Shown in pieces: positions 29,330-41,259 of a stretch of 64,000 bases of DNA. The notes below the pieces were generated by a model that worked only from the letters and a program-made list of their open reading frames with translations, was not told the DNA's origin and did not search any database. The DNA comes from Delphinapterus leucas (lineage: Eukaryota > Chordata > Mammalia > Artiodactyla > Monodontidae). The stretch spans positions 17,065,005 to 17,129,004 of the forward strand of contig NW_022098026.1 of NCBI RefSeq assembly GCF_002288925.2. Reading direction: 5' to 3'. The position numbers and the translations under genes were made by a program. Position 1 is the stretch's first letter, and each line of letters starts with the position of its first letter.

Positions 29330-30150
29330 TTTCTGACAAAGAGCTCCCCAAACCCTTGTAATTTCCTGAGTAATGAGGGTGATAGCAGCATCTTTTGTTT
29401 CTGACACAGAGCTCCTAAATCCCTTGGAATTTCCAGGGTAATAGGATCCTTTTTTGTTCTAATGAAGTGACTTGGTGGGACCCTGGATAGCTTCAGGATA
29501 GGGGCTGGTCACCAGAAAGACTAATCTTGATTAGAAGCCTGGAACTTTCATCCCACTCCCCCTACCCACTGAGGAGAGAAGAGGGGCTGGAGATTGAGTA
29601 AATAATCTATCATGCCTATGTGATAAAACCTCCATAAAAGCCCCTAAATGACAAAGTTCCAAGAGCTTTCAGTTTTGTGAATGCATTCACGTGTCAGGAG
29701 GGTGGTGCCCCCAAGTCCATGGGGACAGAATCTCCTGCAGTTGGGACCCTTCCGGCCCTCATCCTACATATCTCTTTATCTGGCTGTTTATATGTATCCT
29801 TTATAATGTCCTTTATAATAAACCAGTAACTGCAAGTAAGGGCCTTTCCTTAGTTCTATGAGCTGTTCTAGCAAATTATTGCACCTCAGAAGAGTCATGG
29901 GAACCCCAAATTTATAGCTAGCTGGTCGGAAGTAGAGGAAGCCAAAGGCTTGCAACTGGCATCCGAAATGGGAAGCAGCCTTGTGGGACTGAGCCCTTAA
30001 CCTGTGAGACCCGATGCTAATTTCCAGTAGTTAGTGTCAGAATTGAATTGAATTGTAGGACATGCTGCCAGTGTCCAGAGAGTTGGAGAATTGGTGTTGG
30101 TGTAAGGAAAGCCTCCCACACATTTTGGAGGTGTTCTGAAAGTAGAAACA
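29330..30150 (+). mobile_element. LTR-like ancient element (family undetermined)
   Basis: The text tgataaaacctccataaaag, a polyadenylation signal at 29817-29822 (ataataaacc), tgggactgagcccttaacct and gaattgaattgaattgtagg matches a mammalian retroviral LTR family I recall but cannot name. Boundaries approximate. It contains a partial internal duplication at its left end. Confidence 0.55.
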
Positions 30151-30526
30151 GATTTTAGCAGTGGTACTGCAGCCAGGAAACCACTGGCTTCAAATACCTG
30201 GGGGCCTGACAGCTCTCTGATAAAGGAAAGGCAAATGGGGACACCAGAAAATGGGAATTTTGGCACGGAGAGTGAGGGGCAGACTCTGTACAAAATTGCT
30301 TTTGCTGTGATTCTTATGCCTCCCCCTGGCCTCTCTGTCCTTGATCTTTTCAGCTTTCACTCTAGCATTAATCATTTAGCCCTGTGTCCCAGTTCTAATT
30401 CCCCAAAGAGAATCTGACCCCTTCCTTGCCTTTTCATACCAGGCCTCGCCAGGTTGCCTCAGTTCAGAGCTATGGTTGGAGGGCTTGGGCTCTCATCATA
30501 GAATACTGGGCTGCATAAGAAAAAGA
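30151..30526. other. No feature recognised
   Basis: Intergenic sequence. Confidence 0.5.
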
Positions 30527-30762
30527 GTAGCTCATATTTATTGAGGGATTACTATGTACTCGGCACAGTGTAAAGTGCTTTTCAGGGCTTATCTCACTAA
30601 TATAATCCTCCAAACAACCCCACTGAAGTCAGTTCTAATATTTTCCCCATTGTGTAGGTAAGGAAATTGAGAGGCTAGATAACTGTTAAGTGGTAGAGCT
30701 AGGATCTGAATCCAGGCTGACTGGCTTCAGGGCCAGAGCTTGTAAGCAGCTTCTATACTGCT
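30527..30762 (-). mobile_element. MIR SINE
   Basis: Reverse MIR: tattgagggattactatgta, tataatcctccaaacaaccc, taaggaaattgagaggctag, gaatccaggctgactggctt. Near full length. Confidence 0.88.
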
Positions 30763-31439
30763 TATGAGGTCGGGCTGTGGGTGAAGTTACATCTCTCTAC
30801 GCAAGGGCGGTGGACATGCAGGCAGTGTGCTCTACATGTGTAGTCCTGACGCATCCTGCAGGAGGCATGGCCAACAAGTTTGATTCCGGAGTCTTTCAGC
30901 TGTTTTGTGACTGTTCCTTTAGGAGCTGCGAATGGGTCTGACGTGAAAAAGGCTCCAATGCCATTTAAGTTTGATAAACACTGGGGGTATGTGTGTGTGT
31001 AATATGGCCCCCTTGAGATATTAGGGTAAAGAAGTGGCTTTGCCCTTTGTTGAGTCTGGAGTTTCCCACAGTTATCCGAGCAGATAACTCGTTTATTTTT
31101 CTTTGCAAGATGACTACTAATATACAGTGGACCACTGTTCCAGGACTATTAGTTTGGGAAATACTCTCCTAGACTTACCTTCCACCCCCCACCAGCACTT
31201 AGCCCCCTCGAAGTAACAGCTTCACGGAGGATGGCAGCTACAGTTTCTCCAGAGAGCAGAGTGCTCCGGTGGCCAGTCAGCTCAGATGACAACCACAGGA
31301 TGCTAATTAACCAGGGTCAGGCAGAGGCTGACATTTCCTAGGCTGCATGAAGAAACCATCCGACAGAGTTGGGTGGTTTATTTCTTGCTTTCATTTCCCC
31401 TTGTCACCGCCCTTGTCTAGACCCTTTACATGTCAAGCT
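30763..31439. other. No feature recognised
   Basis: Intergenic sequence, with a possible very decayed MER5-like scrap near 31120. Confidence 0.4.
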
Positions 31440-31760
31440 TGGACTGTCAAAACAGCCTCCTGACTAGTCTCCCTGCCAGCTGGCTCTCCCCTCCAGTCCA
31501 TTCTGCACACCTGGCCAGATCTGTCTTCCTAAAATGCTGCTGCGAGCTTGCCACTCTCCTGTCCCAATCGTATTAACTCAGCTTTCAAGACTGTCCTGGA
31601 TGGCCCTGGCCTACCTTCCCTGCTCCCTCCTCATACCTTACATTCTAGATAAAGCTGAATCATTCCGTGGCCCTTTGTGTGCTATGCATGCTACTTCCTC
31701 CAGCCAGTGCTTAAACAGCTGCCTCCCACTTCCCTGTTTTCTCCTGTCAGAATCTTGTGT
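31440..31760 (+). mobile_element. Ancient LINE fragment (L2-like)
   Basis: aacagcctcctgactagtct, ccttccctgctccctcctca and similar text match the LINE-tail consensus pattern. Diverged. The overlapping 98-codon frame at 31534-31830 is not a gene. Confidence 0.6.
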
Positions 31761-31764
31761 TCTC

Positions 31765-32050
31765 ATTTATTCACTTATCCATTTAACAAGAGTTTATTTT
31801 GTGCCTTCTGTTTGCCAGGTCCTGTGCTAGAGAAGACACAGTCCTTAACCTCAAGGAGGTAATAAAAACAGATAAAAACAGTCAAGGTAGTGTGTAATAT
31901 GATGGAGTGATGCTCAGGGTTTCATGGGCAAGGGCACCTATCCCTGCCTGAGGCACAGGAAGCAAGTCAGGGCTTCCTGGAGAAAGCGATGTTGATGCTT
32001 AAAGGGTGAAAAAATATTAGTCATTTGAGGACATGTGGTATGGGGAAACT
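31765..32050 (-). mobile_element. Ancient LINE-like fragment, opposite orientation
   Basis: caagagtttattttgtgcct, tgccaggtcctgtgctagag, ttaacctcaaggaggtaata and agggcttcctggagaaagcg follow the reverse of an old LINE 3' end. Confidence 0.5.
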
Positions 32051-33034
32051 GGCCAAGGATGTGTTGGGTACCCTGATCTCAGCTGCAGGGCAAACCAGAC
32101 AGGTTCTCCCTAACCTTCTTATCCTCATGGAGAATCTAGGCTGATCCTGTTGACCTGGGGAAGACAGGTGAGGGGAAAGCACTTGTACTCATCACAGGAG
32201 TGGGGTCTGGGGCTGGGAGGAGGAAAGGAGGACACTAACTTACATGCTGCCTGCATCCTATGGTTCAGAGACCTCCCCCAGCTCCCAAGTCTCTTCTAAG
32301 ACATGCACTCCACTGGAGCAGCTTGGTTGCCAGGGGCAACCCTGGAAGGCAGCCTCATTACAAAGGCAGTCACTGAAGCCCCTTGCCCCAGGGCCTCGTA
32401 AGCCTGGCTCTGATAGACAACAGGTAGGTGGCTCATCTCAGCCAGACCCCTCTGTGGGGTTACAGGACAGGGCTAATATACTCAGGTCTGAGTGAAGGGT
32501 GTGGAAGATAGCCTTTCCAGCCACTCAGCAGGATCCTGAGAAAAGAAAGGACTTGCAAAACAGTAGATTGCCTTTTAATCCACACAGATACTTAATATGA
32601 GTAACATAACCTGTTTTTCTGAGACATGGCCTGATTTACTTCAGGTCTCAGGCTTAGTAACTTAACACTGACAACCTGCAGGTTTGATGTATGTGTGTGT
32701 ATGTCTGCAATGCTAATGAGATTGTACAAATGGTGATTTTCTCTTGCGCACAGTTTTCCTACTCTGTTGAGGTTGTCCACCAATAAGTTTCTCCTTTTTC
32801 CTGAGCTAGGACTTGGATCTGGGAATATGGAGCCTATCTAGGGGAGAAGGCAGCATGTGTAGGCTCTTCTGAAGAGAGAGAGAGAAAGCCAGCGAGCTCC
32901 TGGTGCAACTGACATGTAATTCATAATTCGGTTTACTAAGGCTCCCTGCGTCTTTCTCTGGTTCCTGCTGTTCTGCTTGCTTGAATTGCCTGCTGTTCTT
33001 CCCACAAAGAGGGAAGCCTACGCTATGTAGATTC
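32051..33034. other. No feature recognised
   Basis: Intergenic. A short GA run at about 32873-32885. Confidence 0.5.
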
Positions 33035-33225
33035 AAAGCACCTGGGTTTCAGTTTCTGCTCTGTGACTTAGACAATGTAGGTAATCATCCTGAGCCTCAG
33101 TTTCTTCACATGTAAAACAGAAACAGTAACAGTGGCACTATCCAATCACAGTGTTAATGTAATATCAAATGAAATAGTTTATGAGAAAGTGTTTTGTAAA
33201 CTGTAAGTAGCAATAATAGGAATAA
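33035..33225 (+). mobile_element. MIR SINE
   Basis: tttctgctctgtgacttaga, then cctgagcctcagtttcttca, then catgtaaaacagaaacagta: MIR core order. Confidence 0.78.
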
Positions 33226-33329
33226 GAAGAAGCAGCTGCTGCTGCCAGTCATTGGTTGGTTACTGTACCAATTGCTGTCCTCTTCATTCACATTATCTCC
33301 CTTCAATCAAAAAATCATTATTTTTATTC

Positions 33330-33580
33330 AGATCCTCCCTGTCCTTTAAGACTCAGCTTATAATTCACCTTCTCATGAGAGCTTCTTTGACAGCTCTTGC
33401 TCACGGTGGTTCCTAGCTTCTCTGAATTAGCTTATACCCTCTAGGTTAACCCACCACTATTCCTCAAGTTCAAGTTGTCTTTCCCTGCTGGATTATAAAC
33501 TCCTTCAGGGTAGGGACTAGGTGCTCTAATTCACTTGCCTTCTCCAAGATACAGAACACATAGCAGGTACCCTAGAAAAC
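33330..33580 (+). mobile_element. L2 LINE 3' end
   Basis: tcctttaagactcagcttat, gagagcttctttgacagctc, ggattataaactccttcagg, agcaggtaccctagaaaa: L2 tail order. Confidence 0.72.
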
Positions 33581-34323
33581 TTGAGATTGAAAATTTCTGG
33601 CCACAAAGCTATTGCGTAAATTGAAAATTCCCTACATTTTACAAAGCAAAGCCCTGGGTGGAGAGTTACTTATTACTCTCTGACTTTGCTACCAGGAAAC
33701 GACCCATCTACTCAATTCAGGTTGGTAATTACCATCTTTACAAAGGCTTTACCAAGCTCCTAGACTGAGAATTCCGATTGTAACATCTGCCTCTAGAAAT
33801 GCTAATCATTACCCACCTCTCCCCTTCCATACCCTTGTCCTGCTCCATACCTTCCTCCATGCTCATACAAATACATACAACATATACATACAGATGGAAT
33901 CTATTATTAAAAGACAGAGTGGCCCCTCTTTAAGACTCAAGAGGATAGCAAAGAAGACTAGAGTTGGATATCAGGAATGACTTCCTTCTTATCCCAGTAT
34001 GGAGACTAAGGAGCACAGGATCTGTGGACACTATAGAGCCTTTAAGAGGAGAATCTTCCGGCTTCCTTACCTCAAATAACTGCCCAGTGTGCCCCAAATA
34101 CATGAGCCTCCTTTCATCTTAGGACCTACCATGTCTGGTACAGCTTTAGGGTTTTGTACTATCTGTTCCCACAGCCTGGAAGCTGCTGCTCAGAGACCTT
34201 TGCCTGGCTGGCACCTTCGTACCATTAGAGTCTTAGCCTAAATTACAAGCCTTTCCTGATCTCCCAGTTTAAAATAACTTCCTTGGGGGGAAAATATAGA
34301 CTACACACAAGTATTTGCTTTTT

Positions 34324-34648
34324 AAAATTTATTTATTTATTTATTTTTGGCTGCATTGGGTCTTTGTTGCTGCACACGGGCTTCCCTTAGTTGCGTTGAG
34401 CAGGGGCTGCTTTTTGTTGTGGGGCGCTGGCTTCTCATTGCGGTGGCTTCTCTTGTTGCGGAGCACGGGCTCTAGGCATGCGGGCTTCAGTAGTTGTGGC
34501 TCGCGGGCTCTAGAGTGCAGGCTCAGTAGTTGGGGCGCACAGGCTTAGTTGCTCCGTGGCATGTGGGATCTTCCTGGACCAGGGCTTGAATCCATGTCCC
34601 CTGCATTGGCAGGCAGATTCTTAACCACTGCGCCACGAGCGAAGCCCT
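34324..34648 (-). mobile_element. CHR SINE
   Basis: Full CHR body in reverse. Perfect 13-bp TSDs gtatttgcttttt at 34311-34323 and 34649-34661. Confidence 0.95.
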
Positions 34649-34964
34649 GTATTTGCTTTTTATGTGAATAAATTTCTCTGGAAGGATGCATAAAAAATTA
34701 ACATTTGTTGCTTATATGGAGGAAAACTGGATAGCTGGGAAACAGAGCTGAGAGATTTCTCTGCATATCCTTTTTATTTTTTCTTTTAAATTTAGGCACA
34801 TTGAATATATTATCTATTCAAAAAATATTTAAAAATACAAATAAAAGGAAAAAATAATGTAGCTCCTTGCTGAGTGTTCTTTATTTACTTTATAAATTTT
34901 ATTTACAAAACTGGCAGTGGGCCATAGTTGGCCAATCCAATCCCTGTGCTATTATACCATCTTT

Positions 34965-35140
34965 TTAAAAAAAGATTTATTTATTTCGTTGCGGCTTGTG
35001 GGCTCCTTAAGTGTGGCATGTGAACTCTTGGTTGCGGCTTGCATGTGGGATCTAGTTCCCTGACCAGGGATCAGATCCCCGGGCCCCCAGCATTGGGAAC
35101 ACAGAGTCTTAACAACTAACTGCACCACCAGGGAAGTCCC
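34965..35140 (-). mobile_element. tRNA-derived SINE, intermediate-length variant
   Basis: Reverse head ...ccaccagggaagtccc, body with tagttccctgaccagggatc and a repeated gttgcggcttg motif. TSDs tataccatctt (34954-34964) and tatatcatctt (35141-35151), one mismatch. Same variant as 55521-55734. Confidence 0.88.
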
Positions 35141-35467
35141 TATATCATCTTATTTGATATTCATCCTGGCATTGACTATTGGTTTACTCGTTTCTTATCC
35201 ACCTTCTCCCACTAGAATGCAAGCTTCAGGAAAGCAGGGTTCTTTAGTGTCTTATTTTCACTATATTCCTCCACCTGGAACAGTTTCTGGCTCACAGTCG
35301 GTACTCAATAAACACTTGTTGAATGACTGAATATTTGAATGAATTATGTTTCTCTGGACTGAAGGGAAGAGCAGCCCTATTTGGAAGGAGATAAAATGAG
35401 ATAAACTTTTGGTGGCAGCCCCTCCAGGGGGAATAATCTATACTTTGGTTGTCCTCAAGAAACCCCA

Positions 35468-35797
35468 GGGCTTCCCTTGTGGCGCAGTGGTTAAGCATCC
35501 ACCTGCCAATACAGGGGACGTGGGTTCAAGCCCTGGTCCGGGAAGACCCCACATGCCACGGAGCAACTAAGCCCGTGCACCACAACTACTGAGCCTGCAC
35601 TCTAGAGCCTGCGAGCCACAACTACTGAAGCCCCCGCGCCTAGAGCCCGTGCTCCGCAACAGGAGAAGCCACCGCAGTGAGGACCCCGCGCACCGCAACG
35701 AAGAGTAGTCCCTGCTCGCTGCAACTAGAGAGAGCCCACATGAAGCAATGAAGACCCAGTGTAGCCAAAAATAAATAAATAAAATAAATTTTTAAAA
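35468..35797 (+). mobile_element. CHR SINE
   Basis: ggcttcccttgtggcgcagt through the full body to (AAAT)n. Flanks agaaaccccag / agaaagcccag resemble a TSD. Confidence 0.93.
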
Positions 35798-35951
35798 AAG
35801 AAAGCCCAGCCTGTAGTTCTTGCCTCAAGGAGTAGCTACTCATGCAGGCTTCCTGAACGCAGATGCAAAACTGAGTACCTCTCCTCCTAGGACACGTTCT
35901 AGAAGGTAGAGAAACCAATGGATTCACTACTTTTCAGTTTAGGGAGAAAGA

Positions 35952-35956
<5 letters not shown>

Positions 35957-35999
<43 letters not shown>
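35957..35999 (+). repeat. (CA)n microsatellite
   Basis: About 21 uninterrupted CA units. Confidence 0.97.
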
Positions 36000-36001
<2 letters not shown>

Positions 36002-37500
36002 GGGGAAGCTGCTCAGGTGGCAGTTTGAGCTTTGCAAACAGTCGACCCTGAGGGAGTGAGGGAACAGACTCTCACGCCAGAATGACAAGGGTAACAGGCA
36101 GGACCTGGGGAGGGGGAGGAGCTGGGGGAAGGGGAAGGAGGGAGTTTGGCACATTACAACATAGTGGCACATTGCCCTGAACAAACAGCCTGCATCACCA
36201 TGTGCTGATTAATTTTTAAATGTTTCTGAATCAACACGTTCTCTGCATGTCCGGGGCTGGGCATTTTGCAGCCATGCAGCACACTGACCAAGAAAGTGTG
36301 GGGTCCTGAAGGAGAAACAACTCTAGATGAATCACCCATGCTACTGGGCACAGCCTACTCAGGGCAGGACCCTGCTCCAAAGGAGCTGGGCTCATCCCAC
36401 AATGCTGGAGCTCAGGCAGAGGTCAGGAGACCCAGGTTGCACTACTTTTTTTCTCCCTTGGAAGAAGGTCAACATGTAGGTTCTTCCTCTTCTACCTCCC
36501 CAACACTATCTTTACTACCAGACAGTCTCACACTCACTCAGAGGCAGATGGGAGGGTTCCCAGTGGAACCCTTGAGAAGCAGTGGAAAGGGCAAAGGTTT
36601 CGGAGTTACCCAGGCATGGGGTAAAGACTGGCTCTTTCTCTTGCTAACCAAGTAATTTTGATCATATTGTGTAAAATCTCTGAACCTCAAGCTTTCTCAA
36701 CTTTCTCTTCAATAACACTCTGTGGAGTTATTTAAATTAATGTGCATAAAGTACAAAGAATAATGTAGATGTCTAATAAAGAGAAGGATTTAGGGAGGTG
36801 AAAAGGCAGTGTACTTGCCTAGCAGTGGCTTGGAAGGAGAAGAACTGAGTCATCTTAGACTGGCCACTTTCAGCTGAGCTCATAAAGCCTCATCTCACAC
36901 AGTAGAGGATGTCCTTTTGACTTTCCTTTTCAGGGTCTAGCCTGGCAATTTGGGGTCCTCTATATTTCAGCCTAGTGTTCAGATGTATCAGCTGGCTTTC
37001 ATTGGCTGGTTCTTCTGGAGCTTTGAGGGAACTTTGAGAGGTCATTGAACCCTTTCTCCCTCTTTCATGTCTCTACACTGGCCTCTCCCTCAGACAAGCC
37101 TGGGTACATCAGCTGAGGCTGAGGGGAATGAGGAGGGCACAGCCTGTGGCTTATAGCCCACACTTTCTCTGCCCCCTAATCAGGACTTTGGTCTGTGTTT
37201 TCCAGGGTGTGCTGCTGGAGCCCATGGGTGTTCTGAGTGGAGACTACTAAGAAGAGGGTTAAGCAGTCTGCTGGCCCTGCCACTGGTGGTCCCTGTGTTT
37301 GAAATGCTGAGTGATAACGGAGCCTATGCACAAATATGCCCGGCATCCAGCAGCATTCTCTAGACCATCAGAAGGGAGAGGGATCAAAGTAGGGGGACCT
37401 GGGGCATGGATTGCTTTGGGCAGATCTGTGCCAATGTGACATAGAATTTCCTGCCTGAATGTTACTGAATGCATGGTTGTGCCCACCAAGTTCCAGTCCT
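36000..37500. other. No gene or named repeat recognised
   Basis: 1.5 kb of intergenic sequence. The 129-codon frame at 36266-36655 has no domain or splice partner. Confidence 0.5.
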
Positions 37501-37501
37501 G

Positions 37502-37503
<2 letters not shown>

Positions 37504-37535
<32 letters not shown>

Positions 37536-37540
37536 TGTGT
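37504..37540 (+). repeat. (TG)n microsatellite
   Basis: About 15 TG units followed by tctgtgtg. Confidence 0.97.
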
Positions 37541-38068
37541 GAGTTTGGGAGGTGGTGCACAGCACTGTGTGTGTACAGATGCTATGGTATGTGTGAGGTT
37601 CAGCACTAGGGGGGCCTCTAGGATTTGTCTGTCTTCTACCCCCCACCCTGCTCCTGGAGGGGAAGCTGTAACCCTGCCCTCAGGCTACCTAGCTGCACTC
37701 CCCTCCCCCCAATGCATCAGCCTCTCATTCTGTCACAACAAGGAGCTTTGGCAGAAAAGGAGGGAGCGTGGGTGCTGCAGAGAGAAAAACACCCCAAAGT
37801 TTCAGTAAAATGGCAAGAGAGATGCCAGTACACAGGGAACAGGAGCCTTCTATTTCTCACAGCCTGCACTGTTGGGCTAGGGAACTTATACCATGATTTC
37901 CTTTCCTTCCTTCCTCCTTCTTTCCCTTTCCACCCCACGAGATATTTAGGAAAGGGAAACCTGCAGTAAGGGAGAAAAGGAACAAAGATGCTTATCTGAG
38001 GGACCAACATCTTTTGTAACCACCAGAATAGGCAGTTCTGGGCCTGACTTGCTTTGGGCAAAGTGGAA
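37541..38068. other. No feature recognised
   Basis: Intergenic sequence between two TG-rich tracts. Confidence 0.5.
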
Positions 38069-38141
38069 TGTGTGTGTGTGTGTAAGAGAGTTTGTGAGTG
38101 TGTGTGAATGTATGAGTGTGTGTGTGGTGTGTGTGTGTGTT
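38069..38141 (+). repeat. Interrupted (TG)n tract
   Basis: TG runs broken by taagagagttt, gaatgtatgag and similar interruptions. Confidence 0.93.
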
Positions 38142-38739
38142 TGGGGGGGACAATAAAGATAAAGGGCAGATAGAACAGAAAGAAGCAAACACAGTGTTGG
38201 TTAGATATCTGCCTTGGACAACCCACACATGAATAATTGAAAATTGACTGTATTTGTGCAATAGGTTGGCCATTACCCAATATTTTGCAAAATTAGAATA
38301 AAGATGTATAAAAGGAAAAATCTCAAGATCAACATTTTTCCTCCTGCTTTTGTAATTAGAGCATTTCATTTGAGCAAGGGCCCCTTTTCTATAGGCTAAA
38401 AACCTCTTTTACTCAAAGCTCAGAAGTACAGTACTGTGATCATTTCACCTAAATAAGGACTGGAGTTCAGCTTAGTACTATTTGCTTACAAAATATTTGA
38501 ATTTGTAAACAAGATCCCAAGGGGAATGTTATCCCACTCAAGAAAACAAGTTACTTCTCACCTCTTTGAAATATCTATTTGCATTCCAACAATACAGTAC
38601 TTATAAATCACTGCTCTAGCAATTCATTAAAAGCAACTCCTAGAAGCAATGCTTAAAAAAGAAAAAGGCTGTATTTCTTTATTTAAAAGCCTATAATGAG
38701 TGAACAGTTTATCTGACTTATTGATGTCCATTCATATAT
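38142..38739. other. No feature recognised
   Basis: AT-rich intergenic sequence. Confidence 0.5.
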
Positions 38740-38962
38740 GATCATAATAACTTCTAACGTTTACTGGGTGCTCTTCATGTACCAAGCACTGCATTAAATG
38801 CTTTACATCCATATTCTCATTTGGTCGTTCCAACCAGAGAGGTACTCTTACTTTACAACTAAGGCATAGAGAAGTTAAGTAGCTTAACCAAGTTCTGCAT
38901 GTAGTAAGTATCAGGGCAGAACTTAAATTGGGGTTTTTATTCCAAAGCCCCATCCCTTACCC
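38740..38962 (-). mobile_element. MIR SINE
   Basis: Reverse MIR: gtttactgggtgctcttcat, aatgctttacatccatattc, aggcatagagaagttaagta and gccccatcccttacccc. Confidence 0.83.
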
Positions 38963-40243
38963 CATATGCTTTATTTCGTCTCTTTATATTTACTGCGCAA
39001 GGATGGCAAACCATGCCAGCAAGAGGAATGACTATGCAGGTGCCTACAGAAGGGCTTTTCCCCACAGAATTCTTGGCTCTTGGTCCAGACACAGTCTGCA
39101 AGGCCAGTGCCTTGGTATTTGGTGTCAGCCCAGCTCGGGGATGATAATTTCTGTTGTTGGGATGGGAGAGGATAAACCCAGCTGGAATATGGTCCATGTA
39201 TCCCACTGAGATTTTTCAATTCTCTCTGGGACAGCAGGTTTTTGTAGGGTTATCTGTGATAGATGTACAGCCTGGGACATTGGCATGAGGAAATCAGCGA
39301 ATGCAAAGCATATCATAAAGTATGTGTTTAGCACTGTGATCACCAACCCATCTGAGGATGAGCTCAGAAGGTTATAGGAAAAGTGTAGGACTCTGAGGAA
39401 GGGCAGTGACCCTGAACTCCATCTGGAAAGGGTGAGGGAGAAGAGGCCAAGGGGGAAAAGGAAGGTGATGAGAAGAGTTGGAGGGGAAGGTGTGAGGGGT
39501 ATGTGTGACTGGGAGGAAGCATGGAACCTGATGAATAATGGAGAACAGCTTTATTACTTTCACTTTTTGAAATAAGAACTGGCTTATGAAGGTGGGGAGG
39601 GAGCAGCCTGGGAATAAATGAAATGAGAAAGGAAATTGAAAACATCATTTCTGGCCTGCTGATGAGCAGATGTCAGCATGTCCTTAGCCTCTTGCTGTAT
39701 TGCGTGCTTTTCTAGAGATAAATGGTGGTGCTCAAACAGGTTCCAGTGGGGCTCTAGAATATTCTGATTATGAGAAAAGAGGGCTGGAAGTTGGGTACTA
39801 GTCATCTAGTCCCTGAAGGACTTTTTTTACATGAGCTGTTTCACTATTAGCATTGGATTTAACTGTGAAACTGAAGGGAGGTCAAATAAGAATTTATAAA
39901 AGAGTAGGTTATAAGTTGCTGGGGTCTCTACCAAGATGACTCTAGGGATAGATTTTTGGAATATCTAGAAGGCAAAGAGTTGGAAACACCTGCATGAAGC
40001 CATTGAGAAGCCTAGCAGAGCATAGCCTGGAGCAAGCCTGCCTTCTGGCCTCCCCTCACAAGAAGCTAGACCAGAGGGCAGGGGAGAGAGGCAGTTCAGA
40101 AGGAGATAGAGAGGCTGGCTCTGAGAAAGCAGCCACTGTGCTGAAATTCATGAGAAGTTCTCTGTGAGGACGCATTCCCTGCAAGGGGAGACAGGCAGAG
40201 TGTATACTTGAGACTGGGCATCTTCATCCAGAATATTTTTGGG
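38963..40243. other. No gene or named repeat recognised
   Basis: Intergenic. A purine-rich stretch at about 39400-39500. Confidence 0.5.
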
Positions 40244-40438
40244 GGGGCTTCCTTGGTGGTGCAGTGGTTGAGAGTCCGCCTGCCGATGCAGGGGACACGG
40301 GTTTGAGCCCTGGTCCGGGAAGATCCCACATGCTGCGGAGCAACTAAGCCCGTGCACCAGAACCACTGAGCCACCACAACCACTACGTGTCCCCATTGGC
40401 AGGCGGATTCTTAACCACTGCGCCACCAGGAAAGCCCC
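40244..40438 (+). mobile_element. Fold-back CHR SINE: truncated copy plus inverted copy of its own head
   Basis: 40244-40385 is a forward CHR 5' part, ending after cactgagcc. 40386-40438 is the reverse complement of a CHR head (cgtgtcccc...aaagcccc). The arms 40244-40300 and 40386-40438 pair with few mismatches across an 85-nt loop. There is no A tail between them. Confidence 0.9.
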
Positions 40439-40830
40439 AGAATTCTTCATTTGACTCTTCTCTGCATCCAGCCAAAGGGAGTTATTTACTAAAAGTTGGG
40501 AGAAGTGGCCAAATATCACAACTTGAGGGGTTAACCAAGGTCTGTGGCCTCCTTTGGGGTGTACAGGCCTGGCACAGGGAGCAGTTTTGCCCCTGGGGTA
40601 GATTTTGCTGACTCAAGGTCTACATAGTCTGAAATCCTGCCTCTGACAGACACCATGGAGAACCTGGGATGGAAGAGAGATTAAGGAGTGCTATGAATTC
40701 CAGAATCCCAGTCCCAGGATTCTGATGAACTAGACACTTGGATTCTCCTATTGAAAGCCTTGTCCATAAACAGTACTGGAATCAATAAGTACTTCTTGAG
40801 CACTTTTGGGGGTTATATGAGGGATACATT

Positions 40831-40872
40831 AAAAAAGTATGAGAGGAAAAAAAAAAAAAAAAGTATGAGAGG
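40831..40872 (+). repeat. A-tract insertion bounded by direct repeats
   Basis: aaaaaagtatgagagg at 40831-40846 and 40857-40872, separated only by A residues. A third partial copy (aaaagtatgaga) lies at 41248-41259 after the adjacent SINE. Confidence 0.95.
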
Positions 40873-41247
40873 GACTTCCCTGGCGGCGCAGTGGTTAAGA
40901 ATCTGCCTGCCAATGCAGGGGACACGGGTTTGAGCCCTGGTCCGGGAAGATCCCACATGCTGCGGAGCAGCTAAGCCCGTGCACCACAACCACTGAGCCT
41001 GCGCTCTAGAGCCTGTGAGTCACAACTACTGAGCCTACGTGCTGCAACTACTGAAGCCTGTGCGCCTAGAGGCCGTGCTCCACAATAAGAGAAGCCACCG
41101 CAATGAGAAGCCCGTGCACCGCAACAAAGAGCAGCCCAGCCCCCGCTTGCCGCAGCTAGAGAAAGCCCGTGTGCAGCAACAAAGACCCAACACAGCCAAA
41201 AAAAGAAACAAAAAACAAAAAAAACACCTCACAGTCTCAAAGAAAAC
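40873..41247 (+). mobile_element. CHR SINE, long body
   Basis: gacttccctggcggcgcagt through the full CHR body to an A/C-rich tail. TSD aaaagtatgaga upstream (within 40857-40872) and downstream (41248-41259). Confidence 0.95.
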
Positions 41248-41259
41248 AAAAGTATGAGA

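Larger units (their letters stand above)
34150..35340 (+). mobile_element. L2 LINE 3' end, split by two SINEs
   Basis: 34150-34310 (tgttcccacagcctggaagc, aagcctttcctgatctccca) and 35152-35340 (ccactagaatgcaagcttca, cggtactcaataaacacttg) appear to be one L2 tail. The intervening SINEs lie at 34324 and 34965. Confidence 0.65.

Noticed and set aside
35939..36184. CRISPR-like or phased repeat structure near the (CA)n tract
   Set aside because: A simple dinucleotide microsatellite only. There are no spacers, and the genome is mammalian.
37717..38369. 187- and 125-codon minus-strand frames
   Set aside because: Built around interrupted (CA)n coding for Thr/His repeats. No domain or splice structure.
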